Origin: Ceratothoa steindachneri
Taxonomy: Eukaryota; Arthropoda; Malacostraca; Isopoda; Cymothoidae
NCBI GenBank assembly: GCA_963969495.1
Contig: OZ018317.1
Coordinates: 36,673,726-36,737,725, forward strand
Length of the DNA: 64,000 nucleotides
Direction of reading: 5' to 3'
Shown: positions 35,383 through 46,489 of the stretch, one piece after another
How the letters are laid out: each line of letters starts with the position of its first letter
How positions within the stretch are numbered: the stretch's first letter is position 1
The notes under the pieces: generated by a model
Databases searched by the model: none
What the model was told of the DNA's origin: nothing
The model's input: only the letters and a program-made list of their open reading frames with translations
Made by a program: the position numbers and the translations under genes

Positions 35383-35431
<49 letters not shown>
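35383..35431. repeat. (TA)n tract, left flank of the LTR element
   Basis: About 24 TA units end directly at tgtcgtagaatg, the first bases of the LTR element. Confidence 0.9.
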
Positions 35432-35435
<4 letters not shown>

Positions 35436-36469
35436 GTAGAATGCCCCCCCCCCCTTTGTTCTAAGAGTGCTAATATATTAATATCTGAATATCTTAACGA
35501 ACAGAGCCGTTCCGAAACACGTAAGGATATAAGAGAAACACACAATAATCCCAAAATAAACTTATATTTTAACTTTAGCCATTGAATACACAACATCTAA
35601 ACATTAACTACAGCAATACTCTGAATATTATCATAAACAAGAATTAATTAAATTAGTTTGACCCTCAAAAAATTGGTTAATTTCTCTACACACAACAATA
35701 ATATAAGATTTAGGCTTACGAACTCTACTGGAATTTAAGGGCCTCAGAAATGTTATTGACTCACGACGCGTGCCGTCTGGCCAGATGTAGATGGGCAGGA
35801 TCACAATCTCCTTTTGGCGAGGGTAGCAGCTGGGGGGTCCACACGGTATTCCAGGGGGGGGGGGATCTTCACGGACGAGAACAATTACGGTGCTTTCTGC
35901 AACACCAAGGTAGTCGTGGTCTCTCTGGCGAGAGGAAGTCGAACTTAGTTCTTAAACCAAGTTAACTTGGAGTGCGGTGTGACCACCGAGTAACAAGCTC
36001 GAGGGATGGCTTTTCTCCTTCGTTACTTAATTCCTTATGGACGAGGACTGAACACTACCAATCCAGTCTAGGTAGCTCGGTTTTAATCGAGGACTTCGTC
36101 CCCTGAAATCTGACGTATACTACCTAGATTTTCCTCAGTGTTCCTCATTTATACCTTATCACCCCACTGGGGGAGTGTTGCGGGGGGGAGGGGCTTGAGG
36201 GCGGCCCCAGGAGAGTTCTTATGCCCAACGGTTTTTCCCACTGATTCTTACATCGGCTCCTCGTTAGCCTTCGAGCTTGGGAGAAACACGTCTCCAATTT
36301 CTTATTTGACGTGAAACTGGATCTCACTCTCCTGGGGGAGATCTTGCATTTTGACCTTTAGGGTCTTTCATGACACCGAGTGGAGCGACGCTGCGGTTAA
36401 GCGCTGGACCCGCTGATACCTTCGGCTGGATGTCTTTGCGGTAACCGCCTTGTGACTGTACCACGAGTG
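35432..36469 (-). repeat. LTR copy (3' LTR in minus sense), shortened
   Basis: It shares with 37977-39526 the stretches tgtcgtagaatg to gacgaggactgaac and actaccaatccagtctaggt to gactgtaccacgagtg. It lacks about 490 bp present in the other copy between these, and also lacks the 34 outer bases at the internal junction. Confidence 0.8.
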
Positions 36470-37084
36470 CTCTAATACTAATACTTTACCACGCCTGAGT
36501 CTGCCGTTCGGGTTATTGAATCTACCCAAGTATGTTACTAAATGGTAGCGGTATTTCAACCTACTCGAATTACCCTTCTTATCGTACTTGACTACCTTTA
36601 AACTGAACCTTATGGCTAGAGCGGCCTGTTGCAGCGGGGCATAATTGATGGGAGCGTGGGTCCCATAGCTCTCCTTTAACCAGGGACACGGGAAGATCGT
36701 GTCTAGGTTCGATCTTTGGGGATCGAGAAAACTTTTCCCTGTGAGGTCGTTAATGGGCGTGGCGCTCACTACGACTTGGCGATTTAGCGGTAACTCCGTG
36801 GACGTTCCGTTCGGAAAGGAGACTACTAGGGGTAGGGGATACTCATCCGCGTCTACCATTTGATTAGTCTTACCTGGGTGTATCGCAATAGCACCTCTTT
36901 CCTCCTTCCTTATCAACTCATTTGACTCGATTCTCTTCGCAGGTAGTTCCTCAGTTACACCTGCTCGTACCTCTACCCTACCTTCTACTTCTTCCCTGAT
37001 AACCCCATTTGGCTGGGTTCTCCTCGTAGGTTCTTCCTTAGGTACACAAGCTGGTACCTCATCCATACTTTCTACTTCTTTCAT
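36368..37084 (-). CDS. Open frame of 238 codons in the retroelement interior, unknown product
   Basis: The longest unbroken non-repetitive frame in the window. It starts MKEVESMDEVPACVPKEEPT. The first 90 residues hold about three diverged repeats of 29-30 residues, seen as TRRTQPNGVIREE and AKRIESNELIRKE. The middle (PLPLVVSFPNGTSTELPLNR, then SFLDPQRSNLDTIFPCPWLK) has no family I recognise. The end (GRFNNPNGRLRRGKVLVLEH) runs on into the 3' LTR and stops there. It lies downstream of the gag-like part in the same sense. It could be the remains of a gag or another retroelement protein, or a chance frame; expression is not shown. Confidence 0.45.
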   Translation of the reverse strand: MKEVESMDEVPACVPKEEPTRRTQPNGVIREEVEGRVEVRAGVTEELPAKRIESNELIRKEERGAIAIHPGKTNQMVDADEYPLPLVVSFPNGTSTELPLNRQVVVSATPINDLTGKSFLDPQRSNLDTIFPCPWLKESYGTHAPINYAPLQQAALAIRFSLKVVKYDKKGNSSRLKYRYHLVTYLGRFNNPNGRLRRGKVLVLEHSWYSHKAVTAKTSSRRYQRVQRLTAASLHSVS

Positions 37085-37189
37085 CGTTACCCCATTTGGC
37101 TGGGTTTCCCTCGATGGTCCTTTCTTAGGTCCAGGCCGGGCTACAACTTCCTCGGCCTCTATGAGATTCTCGATAGGTGCTCTTTCGAG

Positions 37190-37660
37190 TGCGAGCCATC
37201 TTTCCTTTTCTTCTCTCTCTTCTCTTTCAGCTTAAGCACGTTCTTTTTCCCTCTTCATTCTCCTTTCCTCGGCCTCTTTTTCTGCTTTCGCTATTTCATT
37301 TTCCCGTCAAGTTCTTCTTTCTTCATCTTCCAGCTTTATCTTTAGTCTTCTTTCCTCATCTTCCCTTTCTATCCTTATTCCGAATTCTTTTGCTTCACTT
37401 TTCAACAGTATTATTCTTTCGCTTGTTTTACCTCCTCTCAGCATTCTTCTTTCCTCTGTTTCTATTTTCCCCTGTATTCGGGATTCTTCACTTTTCCGGT
37501 TCATTCGTATTTCTATATTTTCCCTTTTTCAATCAAACTCTATTATCTCTTCTTCTTCTTCTCTTTGTATTCTCAATTCTTCAAGGATGTAGGCATCCAT
37601 ATCCTCGCCTTCAAATCCAAGAATTTGGGCTTGTAGGTTGAATCTTTCGACCAGATCCAT
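37190..37660 (-). pseudogene. Gag-like N-terminal remnant of a Gypsy-type element
   Basis: The minus strand starts MDLVERFNLQAQILGFEGED at 37660. It continues MDAYILEELRIQREEEEE and, after stops, a very Glu/Arg/Lys-rich part with EERRMLRGGKTSE, EREDEERRLKIKLEDEERRT and KEAEERRMKREKERA. Such a short leader followed by a charged coiled-coil stretch is common at the start of Gag in invertebrate Gypsy elements. In-frame stops at the codon after FD, after ERRT and after KERA break it. No zinc knuckle is seen. Confidence 0.55.
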
Positions 37661-37946
37661 TTTGTGTTGGTCCGTCGAATTTTCCTTACTGTACTCTCAG
37701 GTAATTATGCCACCACTCACCAGGTAGCGCTCAGCATAACTTATCTTTAATCCCACTACTATGCTGATTGAAATACCACTCCCGACAACAAATTTACCAC
37801 TTGGCCTACCAATTACCTTAAGATTGTTACCACCCCTAACTCTACCAATTTTCCTCTTGTCAATTATTCTTTTATTCCTGATATGATATTCCTTTACGTG
37901 GTGGCTCTTTCTTAATTAGACACTGCTGGGTTCTTTCTAATAAAAA

Positions 37947-37964
37947 CCTACAAACCTGACACCA
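37947..37964 (-). promoter_or_regulatory. Candidate primer-binding site
   Basis: On the minus strand tggtgtcaggtttgtagg begins 12 bases after the LTR. The first nine bases match the complement of the 3' end of tRNA-Leu types (ending ctgacacca), a primer used by some Gypsy elements. The rest does not match well and the gap is larger than usual, so this is tentative. Confidence 0.4.
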
Positions 37965-37976
37965 CTTTTATTTATG

Positions 37977-39523
37977 TGTCGTAGAATGCCCCCCCTTTTT
38001 GTTCTAAGAGTGCTAATATATTGATATCTGAATATCTTAACGAACAGAGCCGTTCCGAAACACGTAAGGATATAAGAGAAACACACAATAATCCCCAAAT
38101 AAACTTATATTTTAACTTTAACCATTGAATACACAACATCTAAACATTAACTACAGCAATACTCTGAATATTATCATAAAAAAGAATTAATTAAATTAGT
38201 TTGACCCTCAAAAATTGGTTAATTTCTCTACACACAACAATAATATAAGATTTAGGCTTACGGACTCTACTAGAATTTAAGGGCCTCAGAAATGTTATTG
38301 ACTCACGACGCGTGCCGTCTGGCCAGATGTAGATGGGCAGGATCACAATCTCCTTTTGGCGAGGGTAGCAGCTGGGGGTCCATACGGTATTCCAGGGGGG
38401 GGGGGGGTCTTCACGGACGAAAACAATTACGGTGCTTTCTGCAACACCAAGGTAGTCGTGGTCTCTCTGGCGAGAGGGAGTGGAACTTGGTTCTTAAACC
38501 AAGTTAACTTGGAGTGCGGTGTGACCACCGAGTAACGAGCACGAGGGGGAGCTTTTCTCCTTCGTTACTTAATTCCTCATGGACGAGGACTGAACTCAGG
38601 AAGGGTCTTCTTCAAGGGCGAGGATTGATGAGACGGGTTTCTCTGACGAGAATAAGTTACTTAAAGTTTGGTTTGGTAACCAGGAACTAGCTCGAGGATG
38701 AGCTTCTTCTTAGTTCCAGTCTTCTTCAAGGGCAAGTATAACGGAGGGGGGTTTCTCTGACAAGAATAATTTGAACTTGGTTCCTTACCAAGTTAACTTA
38801 GGAGTTCGGTGTGGCCACCGAGTAACGGGCTCGAGGGGGGAGCCTTTTCCTTCTTCTTTTCTTAATTCCTCAAGGACGAGGAATACCCCTGGTGTTTAAG
38901 GTGCACCAGGATATGAGGAGTCTCTCTGGCGAGAGTAAGTTGAACTTACCAAAGTTAGCTTATCGTTTGGTTTGATAACCAGGGACTAGCACGAGGATGA
39001 GCTTCTTCTTAGCCCCTTAAGGTACGTAGCCCTGCCTCGATTGCAGGGTACTTCTTGGTCTGGCGAGCCAAGTACACTACCAATCCAGTCTAGGTAGCTT
39101 GGTTTTAATCGAGGACTTCGTCACCTGCAATCTGACGTATACTATCTCGGATTTTCCTCAGTGTTTCTCATTTATACCTTATCACCCCACTGGGGGATTG
39201 GTACGGGGGGGAGGGGCTTGAAGATGGCCCCAGGAGAGTTCTTATGCCCAACGGTTTTCCCACCGAGTCTTACATCGGCTCCTCGTTAGCCTTCGAGCTT
39301 GGGAGAAACACGTCTCCAATTTCTTATTTGAGGTGAAACTAGATCTCACTCTCTTAGGGAAGATCTTGCATTTTGACCTTTAGGGTCTTTCATGACACCG
39401 AGTGGAGCGACGCTGAGGTTAAGCGCTGGACCCGCCGATACCTTCGGCTGGATGTCTTTGCGGTAACCGCCTTGTGACTGTACCACGAGTGAACGAGGGG
39501 GAGGGGGGAATGACGATTTCCCT

Positions 39524-39526
<3 letters not shown>
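37977..39526 (-). repeat. LTR copy (5' LTR in minus sense), 1,550 bp, with internal hairpin sub-repeats
   Basis: The same sequence as the left copy plus an extra ~490 bp (about 38595-39075), made of diverged copies of neighbouring LTR sequence. These blocks carry short perfect palindromes: aacttggtt/aaccaagtt (38484-38505), ctctctggcgagag and cggtgtgaccaccg. The outer end reads gatttccctaca and meets (TA)n at 39527. Confidence 0.78.

Positions 39527-39599
<73 letters not shown>
39527..39599. repeat. (TA)n tract, right flank of the LTR element
   Basis: About 36 TA units immediately follow the LTR end. Confidence 0.92.
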
Positions 39600-39601
<2 letters not shown>

Positions 39602-40744
39602 GACACTTACACGTTAGTGGTTTTGGCCGACCAGTGAGGGCAAGAGATAATGAGAATCTGGGAAGAAAGTCGTCCGCTAGTGTGTGGGTAATAATTATAA
39701 AAATGAGAGAGTGCAGATTGGCTGTAAAGGTCGAATGATGGCCGAGAGTCGTCCAATGTTATTTAAAGAATACAACAAAAATAAAGTTTAATAGAAAAAT
39801 ATTAAATATATACACAAGAGGTTTAATTGAGATACGTGATCAAATAAGTAACGGATATACTCAGTGTCAGCAAAGGGGAAAATCCCATGGATTACAGTGG
39901 CTAATTACCTGACTTGGATCGGAATCTTAAAAGGGGCTACACTAAGCCGAAATACAAATAGTAACAATTGATTTTGGAAGAACTGATTATAACGAGATCC
40001 GCAGCGTCGGCGTCTTGCAGGGGCGTAAGGGTCGAAGGGAAGGTAACTCACGGAGGCGAGGATGCAACAAAAGAGTATGTTTTACCTCAGTGCTCCCGGT
40101 GGGGGAGGGTACTGATTCTACCTCAGGATGCTGATGAAGGAGGACTGGTTTTACTTCAGAGTTCTCGATGAGGAAGTACTGGCGCGAATTCACGGAAGAA
40201 CAGCCGTTGCAAGGAGTTGTAAATTGACTGGGGCGAAGTCCACAGCGGGGAGATTCTAGTCGTCGGTACCCGAATAAACCACGGAGCATCCGATTCGAGA
40301 ACGCAATGTGTCTTCGTGCGCGGGGGAGCTGTACTGCCTATCCGGCAGAAAACCTTTGGTTATATAGGTGGTCGGCGAAGCGACGAAATTGCCTTGGGCC
40401 ACGGCGTGCTCTCCTAGGATTTGAACTTGCCGGTTTTTGGCGAGGGAAAGGGGGGGCAATATCCGAGGCTCGGAGCCGGTCGAATAACCTTTCGCGTTCC
40501 TTCGAGTATGGGGGACGAGATTAAATCACCCCCGGCACGGGAGATAGGCCTCGTAAGGTAAACACAGTTGGTCTGATAAATCCGTGTTTGCCCGATTCCT
40601 TCCTCGCTTCGCACGCTCTTTGTTCCAGGGTTAAGGCCACGTGGCTCTTCTAAGGATTCAAGGTGGACCTTCAAGACCTATTAAACTCTATTCCACCACA
40701 GGTGGTGGAATGGTAATAATTAGTCCAAACATATCTTGGTCTTT
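39600..40744. other. Unassigned sequence with short repeats and a palindrome
   Basis: At 40075-40185 three diverged units of about 35 bp recur (ttttacctcagtgctc, attctacctcaggatgc, gttttacttcagagttc). At 40690-40711 attccaccac and its complement form a 10-bp-arm palindrome with a 2-base centre. Overlapping frames at 39968-40674 have no recognised domain. Confidence 0.5.
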
Positions 40745-43712
40745 GAGGACCATATTATTCAACTAGTGGAACAGAATGAGTAAAAGATACTACAATTCAT
40801 CTGGTGGAACAGAATGAGCAAAGGAAAGCCAAAATCACCTGGTGGAACAGAATGAGTAAAGGTAAGCCAAAATCACCTGGTGGAACAGAATGAGTAAAGG
40901 ATATTCCAAATCATCTGGGGGAAGAAAATCAGTAAGGGATAGCTCAAATCACCTTGTAGAACAGAATCAGTAACAAATACTCGAAATTACCTCGTAATAC
41001 AGAATGAGCAACGGATGCTCAAAATCATTTAATGCAACAGAATGAGTAATATATAGCTCAAATCAGCTGGTGGAACAGAATGAGTAACGAATACCCCAAT
41101 CCACTGGTGGAACAAAATGAGTAACTGTTGCCCAAAATCACCTCGCGGAACAAAATGAGTAACAAATAGCCCCAAGCCCCTAGGGGAAAATAAAGAGTAA
41201 CGAATACCAAAAATCACCCCCTGGAAGAGAATGTGTAATAGATACTCCAATCTCCTGCTGGAACAGAATGAGTAATCTGGTGCAGCAGAATGAATAACGG
41301 ATAACCCAAACACCTTGTGGAACAGAATGAATAACAGATAACCCAAATCACCTGGTGGAATAGAATGAGCAACGGATACCCCAAATCATCTGGTGGAACA
41401 TAATGATTAACGGATAAACCAAATTATTTGCTAGAACTGAATAAGGAGTGGATTGCCCAAATAACCTGGTGGAACAGAATGAGCAACGGATACTCCAAAT
41501 CATCTGGTGAAACAGAATGAATAATGGATACCCCAAATCATCTGGTGGAACATAATGATTAACGGATAAACCAAATTATTTGCTAGAACTGAATAAGGAG
41601 TGGATAGCCCAAATAACCTGGTGGAACAGAATGAGCAAAGGATACCCCAAATCACCAGGTAGAGCAGAATGAGGAAATGATAAAGCAAATCACCTGAGGG
41701 AAAAGAATGTTTGACGGATATCAAAAATCATATTGTGGAACAGAATGAGCAACGGATAGCCCAAATTACATGGTGGAACAGAAAGAGCAACGGATACCCC
41801 AAATCACCTTGTAGAAGAGATGAGTAACGGATATACCAAATTACCTCGTGGAATATAATGAACAACAGATGCCCTAAATCATGTAGTGGAACAGAATGAG
41901 TAATAGATACTCCAAATCAGCTGGTGAACAGAATAGGTAACGAATACCCTAAATCGTTTGGTTCTACAAAATGAGTAACTGTTGCTCCAAATCATCTCGC
42001 GAAACAGAAAGATTAACGAATAGCCCAAATTACATGGTGGAACAAAATGAGCAACGGGCACCCTAAATCACTTGGTGGAACAGAATGAGTAACGGATACC
42101 CCAAATTACATGGTGGAACAGAATGAATAAAGGATACCCCAAATGATCTGGTGAATAGAATGAGTAACGGATATCCCAAATCACATGGTGAAACAGAATA
42201 AGGAACGGATACCTCAAATTACCTAGTGAAATAGAATGAGTAACGCATGCCCCAAATACCCTGGTGGAACAGAACGAAAAACGGATACTCAAAATCACCT
42301 GGTGGAACAGAATTAGTAACGGATACCTAAATTCCCCTGTTGGAACAGAATGAGTAACGGATATCCAAAATCACCTGGTGGGACAGAATGAGTATTGGAT
42401 ACCCCAAATCACCTGGTGGAACAGAATGAGTAACGGATACCTCACATCACATGGTGGAATAGAATTAATAACGGATACCCCAAATCACATGATGGAATAG
42501 AATGAGTAACGGATACCCCAAATCACCTGTTGGAAGAGAATGACTAACGGATACTGCAATTTACAAGGTGGAACAGAATGAATAACGCATACCCCAAATC
42601 ACCTGGTGGAATAGAATGAATAATGGATACCCTAAATCACATGATGGAATAGAATGAGTAACGGATACCCCAAATAACCTGTTGGAAGAGAATGAGTAAC
42701 GGATACTGCAAATTACATGGTGGAACAGAATGAATAACGCATACCCCAAATCACCTGGTGGAACAGAATGAGTAACGGATACCCCAAATTACATAGTGGA
42801 ACAGAATGAGTAACGGATACCCCAATTCACCGGGTGAAACAGAATGAGTAACGGATACTCCAAACCACCTGGTAGAACGAAATGAGTAAAGATAACCCAA
42901 ATCACCTGGTGGTACAGAATGAGTAACGGAGACCTCAAATCACCGGGTGGAACAGATTGAGTAACGGATACCAGAAATTATGTGGTGGAACAGAATGAAT
43001 AACGGATACCCGAAATCACCTGATGGAACAGAATAAGTAACGGATACCCAAAATTGCATGGTGGAACAGAATGAATAACGAGTACCCAAAATCACCTGGT
43101 GGAACAGAATGAGTAAGATATACCCAAAATTACATGGTGGAACAGAATGAGTAACGGATACTTCAAATCACATGGTGAAACAGAATGAGTAACGGATACC
43201 CCAAATCACCGGGTAGAACAGAATGAGTAACGGATACCCCAAATCACCTGGTGGAACTAAATGAGTAACGGATAACCCAAATCACCTGGTGGAACAGAAT
43301 GAGTAACGTATACCCTAAATTACATGGTGGAACAGAATGAGTAACGGATACACCAAATCTTATGGTGGAACAGAATGAGTAACGGATACCCCAAATCACC
43401 TGGTGGAACAGAATGAGTAACGGAGACCCCAAATCACCGGGTGCAACAGAATGAATAACGGATACCCGAAATTACGTGCTGGAACAGAATGAATAACGGA
43501 TACCCCAAATCACCTGGTGGAACAGAATGTGTAACGGATACCCCAAATCATCTGGTGGAACAGGCTGAGTAACGGATACCCCAAATCACCTGGTGGAACA
43601 GAATGATTAATGGATACCTCAAATTATCTGGTGGGACAGAATGAGTAACGGATACCCAAAATTACCTGGTGCAATAGAATGAGTAACGGATACTCCAATT
43701 ATCTGAATAAAT
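40745..43712. repeat. 38-bp minisatellite, about 78 units, with 152-bp higher-order repeats
   Basis: Units built from aatcacctggtggaacagaa then tgagtaacggatacccca repeat with a 38-bp period over almost 3 kb. The left end is the most diverged. Two local higher-order units of 152 bp (four monomers) are visible: one with ttatttgctagaactgaata at about 41417 and 41569, and one with catgatggaatag at about 42488 and 42640. Minus-strand frames of 60-105 codons are repeats of the type IRYSFCST and are not genes. Confidence 0.95.
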
Positions 43713-44135
43713 CGGTAGATTTTATAAGATAAACGTTGCGTGAAATTGATTATTTTTTTCTACTTTCTATTTTTTTATTTCTCATAGATGCTATTTGCTA
43801 GTACTTCGGCTAGGAATTATTATTTAGCCAGGACTCTTTGCGCGTATGCCTATTTTATTAATTATTTATTCCTTAATTGCCGAAGTTACTGGCAATTCGT
43901 CTATTTTGTTATCAATATTGACTAGGCATTTTAATTCGGAAATATTATTTGCTCATTCCTTCAGAATATTATTTTATTACTTTGGAGTCTACTCCAATTC
44001 CTGACTAGACATTCCAAAGTTAGGCAACTATGTAACCCTAAAGTCAATGCTCTTAAGACATATATTGTAATTATAATTTATCTGCAAGTCAATTTCCAAA
44101 TTCTACTACGATATTAGCAGCGCCAAATGCGATAA
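43713..44135. other. Unassigned AT-rich spacer
   Basis: No feature seen. Confidence 0.35.
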
Positions 44136-44321
44136 GTTCATGGAGAGAGAGAATACGAGGAACCAAAAGTGGTACAATGTTTTTTATTACTAACGTTTCT
44201 CTCCTCTGGACCTTCCTCTTACTTTTTTGTAACTCTGAGGAATCTCCAGAGAAGCAAAACTTCAGTACTAAAGAACTTGTACCATTTTTGGTTTGTCTTA
44301 TCCTCTCTCTCCACTTCTTGT
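44136..44321. mobile_element. Short inverted-repeat element (MITE-like), ~186 bp
   Basis: The left arm catggagagagagaatacgag then gaaccaaaagtggtacaatg is mirrored by the right arm cttgtaccatttttggtttg then tcttatcctctctctccac. Arms are about 40 bp with several mismatches around a centre of about 100 bp. Target duplication was not identified. Confidence 0.65.
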
Positions 44322-44839
44322 GAAAGACACCCATCAATACATTAGTTCATACGGGGATTAGGATTTAATAAGCTGTAGAACTTCCCTTTCATAGGAAAGA
44401 GTACATAGGATTGTTTGTCTAGAACGCTAATAATAAGTGCATAACAACTTTCAGGGCCATGAAAGAAAAACAGGCCTTTCTGAATTGTCGTACGTGGTAA
44501 GCAAAGTTGGAATGTCGTACAGGAATATGAATTAAGGAAGCGAGATGAGTAATCACTTAGACGGGGAATTATACTTTTGTAGAAGCTAGAAAGGATGTTA
44601 ACTGCTACATTACTATCAATTCAAGTGTGCTCAATCTGAATCTGATAGTCACCTATCCCTATCGCATTATATTTTCTCGTAATATGCTTATTAAAGATAC
44701 ATTCCGACTATGAAAATATCAATGATATTGTGTATGGCAACTTAAATGGCTTATCTTTAATGTTTCCATATCCATTAAATATAAGAATTTAACAAGTATT
44801 ATAGAATGAGTTTATGTACTTAGTATTTACTTATGGGTT
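44322..44839. other. Unassigned sequence
   Basis: No feature supported. Confidence 0.35.
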
Positions 44840-45665
44840 TGTGTGATGTCTCTGATTGGTCTTATGGTTTAGATTCTCGCAGAAATCGGTTAGTATGTTT
44901 GGATTTCATTTTCCTTTGTACCTTCTCTCCATTATTAACATCTTTTGATGAAACCTCTCCCTGTTTTCATTACTTACATCCTCTACATTCTTTCATGATA
45001 ACACTTGGTTAGTTCAACAACAAGAGCCATACTTTAGCCCTCTCTATGATTTCCTAGTAGCCCATTAAACACACATTTGAATGCACACCATGCAGTTAGC
45101 TCAATTTCATCTAACGTTCATTCATTCATTGTCAGCCATCAGATGAAGAATCTTAGGGCAGACAAATATGCCTCCTTTAACTTTTGCACGCAGTTTATGA
45201 TGCTGCACAACTTTAGCAAACTGTTTCATTAAACCCAGTTTTATATGTGAGGTGAAAAAATGATCATCTTATTTACTAGTGGTTCAATGATAACATTGTG
45301 GGATCTGAGTATTAGAGACACCCAAGTGGCCTTGCTAAACCATCATAACGTTCTAAACTTGCTGTCAAACTTGCACAGAAAGGACATAATTTTTTGTATA
45401 ACCAGTTTGTAACCCATTAAGAGCAGCCGCAACTTTCAAATCTGCACAAATAAACCATTCATGTTCAATGTGATTTATACAATTTATAATGAGAGAGATT
45501 TTCATGTCTCTCTTAAAATGACTGAGTGAGCAATTTGAACGGATGGCATGGTGTTTTCCATGTGCAGTAAAAAGGTTTATACTCTAACATAATACATCAA
45601 TAAACACCATCTATTAGCTTGGGTCATAGCTCAATTCAAAAGCATCAAACGGTCCTCTGATATTA
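44840..45665 (-). pseudogene. KLGLMKQ-family repeat protein, degraded copy A
   Basis: Minus-strand frames give, in order: AHGKHHAIRSNCSLSHFKRD, then HIEHEWFICADLKVAAALNG and GLQTGYTKNY. Next come IIEPLVNKMIIFSPHIKLGL then MKQFAKV and GGIFVCPKI, and finally NENRERFHQKMLIMERRYKG and NILTDFC. This is the order of a protein family that is frequent and multi-copy in arthropod and cnidarian genomes (relatives read HIKLGLMKQFVKAL, GIFDGPQIRKL, SDEHGERFHQDI, MLADYCW). Its biochemical role is not known to me. Stops and gaps show this copy is dead. It keeps the central part that copy B at 49.4-50.8 kb has lost. Confidence 0.75.
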
Positions 45666-46489
45666 TAGAAAAAACAGAGGTTGTTTTCCCATAAGTAAAA
45701 TTACTGCAGATCTGACGAGCGCTTCCTAAATATTGAAATTCGTACATCTTTATCCATCATATTCCTATTCTGCAGAAGGGAGGCTAGGGAATTCGCTTTA
45801 TTGTTTAGTAAGGGTTAGATCACGAACCCATTCATTGAGTTCCATCTGGGTGACAAGATTCAGTTCTTGTCGTATTCAGGTAGTGTATCATACGGAGAAT
45901 CATGTTGAAAAATGTAGTGAGAAAAGAAAAACAGGAAAAATAAGATATCTTGTGACTAAATTCGTAAATTCTAACCAACAGGGAAGATACAGGGAAGAAT
46001 ACTTACCTGTGATATCTGTTAAACAGAATTAGCATTTGAAAGGTCGTTCAACTCACTCCAGACCATTGACACACCTAATGTGAAAACAGGACAGGTGCCT
46101 TTGAACTATTCTGAAAATGTAATTGTGTACTGGCAGCAGATATGAAATGTTCATCGTTTGTCCTGATTATAAACTTTACATCCGAAGTACTGCACATTTT
46201 CTTCATGTGTGGAGTCAAGTGTCCTTTATATATTGTTTCAATGTCAGCCCTCCGCAAATATAGCAAAAGCTGTCTGGAGAATTCTTTCATTCTCTAGCCA
46301 TTATGCTTAAGTAATAGCAATGTTACTTGTAAAAAGAAATAAACGTATAAATCAATAATCGAAATCTAATTAGAGTTTTGGGCAAAATGATAAATACGCA
46401 TTTGAGATGACGACAGGCCGCACGATGCATGGTCTAATGGTGGCGTTTCAGCGCGCAAAGGACGTCATTTTGATGTCCTTTACAAGAAA
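45666..46489. other. Unassigned sequence
   Basis: Frames at 45733-46032 (+) and 46075-46290 (-) show no recognised domain. Confidence 0.35.

Larger units (their letters stand above)
35432..39526 (-). mobile_element. LTR retroelement of 4,095 bp without visible pol, inserted in (TA)n
   Basis: Two long direct repeats (35432-36469 and 37977-39526) flank an internal part of about 1.5 kb. The whole starts tgtcgtag and ends cctaca, so it has TG...CA ends with a short inverted match, and (TA)n lies on both outer sides. A candidate primer-binding site and a gag-like reading frame place its sense on the minus strand. No protease, reverse transcriptase, RNase H or integrase is seen, so it is non-autonomous or heavily deleted. 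By eye the repeats are highly similar where they align, suggesting fairly recent insertion. Confidence 0.8.

Noticed and set aside
41029..43432. Series of minus-strand frames of 60-105 codons with IRYSFCST repeats, like a receptor family or CRISPR-like array
   Set aside because: The 38-bp repeat has no unique spacers, so it is a minisatellite and not a CRISPR array; frames shift with every unit because 38 is not a multiple of three.
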